A stretch of DNA of 64,000 nt from an uncultured Prevotella sp. (lineage in GTDB: Bacteria > Bacteroidota > Bacteroidia > Bacteroidales > Bacteroidaceae), in contig OMVI01000093.1 of the NCBI GenBank assembly GCA_900314455.1, positions 102,799-166,798 of the forward strand. Reading direction: 5' to 3'. A program made the position numbers and the translations under genes. The notes under the pieces are model-generated. The model searched no databases. It saw only the letters and a program-made list of their open reading frames with translations, and was not told the origin of the DNA. Below, piece after piece: positions 63,611 to 64,000 of this stretch (position 1 is its first letter; each line of letters starts with the position of its first letter).

Positions 63611-63766
63611 TTAATAAGGCTGCCTTAGCATTGAGTCGAACAACTCTTGAGCATACCAAAGGAGTTGAGGATAGCCATCAGGGAAAGACTTATTGTAATT
63701 TCTTATAGCTTCAGGCAATTCATACTCGCTATTTGTAACTTCTGATTTAAAGGTCTCTCCACACAT
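63611..63766 (-). CDS. hypothetical small protein
   Basis: 51 residues from the ATG at 63766 (MCGETFKSEVTNSEYELPEA then IRNYNKSFPDGYPQLLWYAQ, ending ELFDSMLRQPY). The frame is open to 63832, but that part covers the -7 box TATCTTTG at 63802-63795. Aromatic-rich, no signal or helix, not recognised. It lies directly downstream of tRNA-Ser and its terminator on the same strand. Confidence 0.55.
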   Translation of the reverse strand: MCGETFKSEVTNSEYELPEAIRNYNKSFPDGYPQLLWYAQELFDSMLRQPY

Positions 63767-63794
63767 AACAATTACATTATAGGTTCGACACGGC

Positions 63795-63826
63795 AAAGAT
63801 AATACAAATTTTCGTATTGCACAAAT
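63795..63826 (-). promoter_or_regulatory. promoter for the 63611 gene
   Basis: On the minus strand, TATCTTTG lies at 63802-63795 with TTTG at 63826-63823, 20 bp apart. Confidence 0.6.
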
Positions 63827-63899
63827 AAACAATATTATCTTTTGCTATCATGCTAACTGTAAGCCAACTATTTATTATACTGTTATAAATGATATAATA

Positions 63900-63941
63900 C
63901 AAAAAGGGTTGAAGATACATTCTCTTATCCTCAACCCTTCA
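63900..63941 (-). terminator. terminator of tRNA-Ser
   Basis: On the minus strand AAGGGTTGA, a 17-nt loop, TTCAACCCTT and then TTTGTATT. It is placed directly after the tRNA 3' end. Confidence 0.78.
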
Positions 63942-63946
63942 TTCTG

Positions 63947-64000
63947 CGGAAAGAACGGGATTCGAACCCGTGAAACGCTTTAGACGTTTACACGCTTTCC
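63947..64000 (-). tRNA. tRNA-Ser(GGA), 3' part, cut by window edge
   Basis: On the minus strand the visible part starts at GGAAAGCG (anticodon GGA and the 3' anticodon stem). It continues with a long variable arm (AAACG-TCTAAAG-CGTTT), the T-arm ACGGGTTCGAATCCCGT, the acceptor TCTTTCC and discriminator G. The long variable arm and G discriminator indicate serine. The 5' half lies beyond the window. Confidence 0.85.

Overview
The window reads as chromosomal DNA of a Prevotella-like member of the Bacteroidales. The grounds are promoters of the Bacteroidetes type (TTTG / TAnnTTTG, about 19-21 bp apart) before most transcription units, and gene families largely confined to that phylum: type IX secretion (T9SS) PorW/PorX/PorE, TamL, DUF5686, DUF4421, DUF5053, a GT3 glycogen synthase, and an ExbB/ExbD/ExbD set. 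No rRNA, prophage, insertion sequence or CRISPR array was seen. Two tRNAs are present: Pro(GGG), and Ser(GGA) cut by the right edge.

Layout. 1-1 kb: start of a dicarboxylate/amino-acid symporter (-) and rpsP (+). 1.4-6.8 kb (-): DUF5686 outer-membrane protein, a scarred stretch of what looks like an inositol-lipid operon (a CDP-alcohol phosphatidyltransferase tail joined to a flippase-like head), inositol-3-phosphate synthase, and a truncated HlyD-type protein facing an AraC regulator. 7.8-16.3 kb: a very large alpha-2-macroglobulin-like protein divergent from a GH94 phosphorylase. 17-25 kb: clpB with a possibly regulatory leader, small envelope proteins, trmO, a YiiX-like lipoprotein abutting tRNA-Pro, a metzincin lipoprotein and aroA. 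25.5-31.2 kb: T9SS genes porW and porX plus tsaE. 31-41.9 kb: trxA and dnaE (-), then psd-pssA, T9SS porE, an RsmF-like RNA methyltransferase, thyA and folA (+). 41.9-47.3 kb (-): Lrp regulator, ExbB/ExbD cluster, aroC, a SlyD-like FKBP and two overlapping DUF3791-type genes. 47.8-58 kb: oxidoreductase, DUF4421, tamL (-), trmH family, hisB, DUF4160/DUF2442, and a biotin-dependent acyl-CoA carboxylase/decarboxylase set lacking an adjacent beta subunit. 58-62.4 kb (-): alpha-glucan phosphorylase and GT3 glycogen synthase. 62.5-64 kb: small hypotheticals and tRNA-Ser.

How it fits together: housekeeping DNA replication, folate/thymidylate, aromatic amino acids, phosphatidylethanolamine synthesis (psd-pssA), glycogen turnover, and an envelope theme (T9SS, TamL, TonB energisation, A2M-like protein).

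The most unusual content lies in intergenic and inserted repeats. One 148-nt element occurs twice and aligns without gaps around four ~22-nt units. A second AT-rich element is also built of four ~22-nt units. A GC-rich palindromic family lies between genes and, in two places, inside reading frames (GH94 and the flippase-like gene). A GTCTAT array has 10-11 bp phasing. The clpB leader has an anti-Shine-Dalgarno segment. All alignments were made by eye; no database search was possible.
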